A stretch of 7,395 nt of DNA from an uncultured Bacillaceae bacterium. GTDB taxonomy: Bacteria; Bacillota; Bacilli; Bacillales; Amphibacillaceae. The notes beneath the pieces are model-generated. The model had not been told where the DNA came from. It worked only from the letters and a program-made list of their open reading frames with translations, and did no database searches. The position numbers were made by a program, and so were the translations under genes. Shown here in pieces: positions 6,368 to 7,395 of this stretch; the stretch's first letter is position 1, and each line of letters opens with the position of its first letter. Where the stretch lies: contig CALZEK010000063.1 in assembly GCA_945639745.1 (NCBI GenBank), positions 1 through 7,395 on the forward strand, written 5' to 3'.

Positions 6368-6394
6368 GTCAGTCTCACAGGACTGGTTTAAAGG
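6364..6394 (-). promoter_or_regulatory. PyrR-binding hairpin (anti-antiterminator)
   Basis: The minus-strand RNA has the PyrR box architecture. The lower stem is CCUU/AAGG, then comes an asymmetric internal loop (UAAAC/AC), an upper stem CAGUC/GACUG and a hexaloop CUGUGA. The core AGUCCUGUGAGACU matches the published consensus ARUCCNGNGAGGYU at all but one position, and the hexaloop fits CNGNGA exactly. When PyrR is loaded with UMP it should stabilise this hairpin and let the downstream attenuator form. Confidence 0.9.
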
Positions 6395-6420
6395 TAATTA
6401 TATTTAATTGTATTTGTTTA

Positions 6421-6448
6421 ATTGTGCCATAAAACAAAAAAATGTCAA
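6421..6448 (-). promoter_or_regulatory. Vegetative (sigma-A) promoter of uraA
   Basis: On the minus strand a perfect -35 TTGACA (6443-6448), a 16-base spacer and a -10 CACAAT (6421-6426) are preceded by TGG, that is an extended -10 (TG-N). Transcription would start near 6414, about 20 bases before the PyrR-binding hairpin. Confidence 0.75.
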
Positions 6449-6480
6449 TATTTGATTAGCCTATGATAAATTAAATTTAG

Positions 6481-6486
6481 AAAGGA
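6481..6486 (+). promoter_or_regulatory. Ribosome binding site deciding the glutaredoxin-like start
   Basis: AAAGGA lies 8 bases before the ATG at 6495. The earlier in-frame ATG at 6486 overlaps this site and is rejected as the start. Confidence 0.75.
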
Positions 6487-6494
6487 TGACAAAA

Positions 6495-6731
6495 ATGAAA
6501 AAAGTATTATTCTACACAAAAAATAATTGTTTACTTTGTGATGAAGCTTATGATTTACTTAAAGTGATTCAAGAAATTGAACCATTTGAATTAGATCTTA
6601 TAAACATTTATAAAGATGATGCATTACTAGAAGAATACCAAATTATTATCCCTGTAGTTAAAATAGATCAAGAAGAGTTTTATGGCGATTCATTAGAAAT
6701 GAGTGTTATATTAGAAAAGTTAACGAGTTAG
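6495..6731 (+). CDS. Small glutaredoxin-like (thioredoxin-fold) protein
   Basis: This 78-residue cytoplasmic protein is of the glutaredoxin-like DUF836 (PF05768) type. It begins with the beta-strand KKVLFYTKNNC, has a redox motif C-L-L-C (Cys 12, Cys 15) at the head of helix 1, and carries the cis-proline of thioredoxin folds in IIIPVVKID (Pro 53) before the last strands. EFYGD and the C-terminal helix close the fold. The small size and CxxC make a thiol-disulfide role likely, but the partner is unknown. An ORF of this kind just ahead of cggR is a recurring neighbour pair in Bacillales. No clear terminator separates it from cggR, so part of cggR transcription could come through this gene. The start is set by the ribosome binding site at 6481-6486. 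It is divergent from uraA; no strong promoter of its own could be assigned. Confidence 0.85.
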   Translation: MKKVLFYTKNNCLLCDEAYDLLKVIQEIEPFELDLINIYKDDALLEEYQIIIPVVKIDQEEFYGDSLEMSVILEKLTS

Positions 6732-6807
6732 TAGTTGCTAACACCTTCAATTTATTATAGTATATATCTTATCAGAAGAAGCGCTATTATATTTTTTTGA
6801 AACAACA

Positions 6808-6843
6808 GGGACAAAAACAACTTGCTTGGTCAGAATAGTACCC
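6808..6843 (+). promoter_or_regulatory. Candidate CggR operator upstream of cggR
   Basis: In B. subtilis CggR binds two direct repeats of CGGGAC-N6-TGTC with a 20-base period just ahead of cggR. Here GGGAC (6808-6812) and GGTCA (6828-6832) are 20 bases apart at the matching position. The rest of each repeat is only partly alike (AACT and TACC where TGTC is expected). Position and period fit; sequence match is weak. Confidence 0.4.
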
Positions 6844-6845
6844 AC

Positions 6846-6855
6846 AAAGGGGGAG
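6846..6855 (+). promoter_or_regulatory. Ribosome binding site of cggR with long spacing
   Basis: AAAGGGGGAG is a purine-rich Shine-Dalgarno, but its GGAG ends 13 bases before the ATG at 6869, longer than the 5-9 bases used by the other genes here. An in-frame ATT at 6863 would have 7-base spacing. Confidence 0.6.
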
Positions 6856-6868
6856 ATTATTTATTAAC

Positions 6869-7395
6869 ATGAAAAAGCTAATAGAATATCAAAAAATGAT
6901 ATTTCCAGATTTGCTATCATTAATGGAAGCGAGATTTAACATCCTTTATGCAATATCTATTTTTGAGCCGATTGGCAGACGAGGAATAGTTGATCAAACG
7001 CGTTTTACTGAAAGATTTATTAGAAATGAAATAGAATTATTGCATACACAAGGTTTAATCAAAGTAACAACTCAAGGTATGTTTATAACAGAAGATGGTA
7101 AAGCAATTATTAATCAGTTAGGTGAATTTATTCGTGAATTTTCAGGTGTGACAAACTTAGAAGAAAGATTAAAAGAAGTGTTTAACATTTCACATATTAA
7201 AGTAGTAACAGGTGATAGCGATAAGGATCATTTTGTAAAAGATGAATTAGGCCGAATGACAGTTATCTTCTTAAAACAAATTGTCAATAAAGCTGAAGTC
7301 ATTGCAGTAACAGGTGGTACGACAATGGCATCTGTAGCTAATGCAATGGTGCCGTTGAATAAAGAGAAAAATTTATTCGTACCGGCGCGTGGAGG
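6869..7395 (+). CDS. cggR: Central glycolytic genes regulator CggR, 3' end outside window
   Basis: CggR is a SorC-family repressor of the gapA glycolytic operon that releases DNA when fructose-1,6-bisphosphate is bound. About 175 of an expected 340 or so residues are present; the frame is open at the window end. The N-terminus (MKKLIEYQKMIFPDLLSLM) matches the start of B. subtilis CggR (MNQLIQAQKKLLPDLL) as I recall it. It is followed by a winged-helix DNA-binding domain with FEPIGRRG and TERFIRNEIELL (about residues 20-75). The sugar-phosphate-binding SorC domain then begins: VTGDSDKD at about 113-120, VTGGTTMASVANAM at 147-160 and FVPARGG at the cut. VTGGTT and PARGG are family signatures lining the effector site. 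A candidate operator lies upstream, implying autoregulation. gapA, pgk, tpiA, pgm and eno would be expected downstream. The start is supported by the alignment although the ribosome binding site is far. Confidence 0.93.
   Translation, partial: MKKLIEYQKMIFPDLLSLMEARFNILYAISIFEPIGRRGIVDQTRFTERFIRNEIELLHTQGLIKVTTQGMFITEDGKAIINQLGEFIREFSGVTNLEERLKEVFNISHIKVVTGDSDKDHFVKDELGRMTVIFLKQIVNKAEVIAVTGGTTMASVANAMVPLNKEKNLFVPARG

Noticed and set aside
6301..6420. Purine riboswitch or other aptamer ahead of the permease
   Set aside because: The hairpin matches the PyrR box and its hexaloop; no purine aptamer three-way junction core is visible, and the protein motifs are those of uracil carriers.
1..7395. 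CRISPR array, insertion sequence, prophage or tRNA genes
   Set aside because: Reading both strands showed no regularly spaced repeats, no transposase or integrase frame, no terminal inverted repeats and no tRNA cloverleaf.

Overview
The window comes from an AT-rich (low-GC) Gram-positive chromosome, most likely a member of the Bacillales. The evidence is the strong AGGAGG-type ribosome binding sites, a PyrR-type attenuator ahead of a uracil permease gene, a lipoprotein-anchored cyclophilin, and a small glutaredoxin-like gene directly ahead of cggR, the glycolytic regulator gene of Bacillus and relatives. I cannot place it to genus from the sequence alone.

Layout, left to right. (1) 1-945, + strand: the 3' part of a serine beta-lactamase-like protein whose catalytic motifs are degenerate. 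(2) 987-2174, - strand: a 12-helix MFS transporter, convergent with gene 1; the two share a perfect 17-bp bidirectional terminator. (3) 2345-3034, + strand: a lipoprotein peptidyl-prolyl isomerase (cyclophilin type), divergent from the transporter. The gap between them holds a perfect 20-bp palindrome. (4) 3076-3693, - strand: an RraA/HMG-aldolase-fold protein, convergent with the cyclophilin and sharing another bidirectional terminator. (5) 3800-4948, - strand: trpB alone, with no trpA or other trp gene in view, followed by its own 18-bp stem terminator. (6) 5010-6278, - strand: the uracil permease uraA, preceded by a well-formed promoter, PyrR-binding hairpin, antiterminator and attenuator (6308-6448). 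(7) 6495-6731, + strand: a 78-residue CxxC glutaredoxin-like protein, divergent from uraA. (8) 6869-7395, + strand: the first half of cggR, cut by the window end, with a candidate CggR operator just upstream.

Most of the window is ordinary housekeeping and accessory metabolism in separate short transcription units. The clearest regulatory circuit is pyrimidine-responsive attenuation of uraA by PyrR. Only 61 bases and a weak hairpin separate uraA from trpB, so some trpB transcription could come from the pyrimidine-controlled promoter. The right edge is the start of the glycolytic regulon control gene; gapA would be expected next, outside the window. No mobile element, CRISPR array, tRNA or rRNA is visible. 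No stretch longer than 300 bases lacks a gene. I found no clear sign of a wholly new system; the oddities are the degenerate beta-lactamase-like protein, the orphan and shortened TrpB, and several operator-like repeats.
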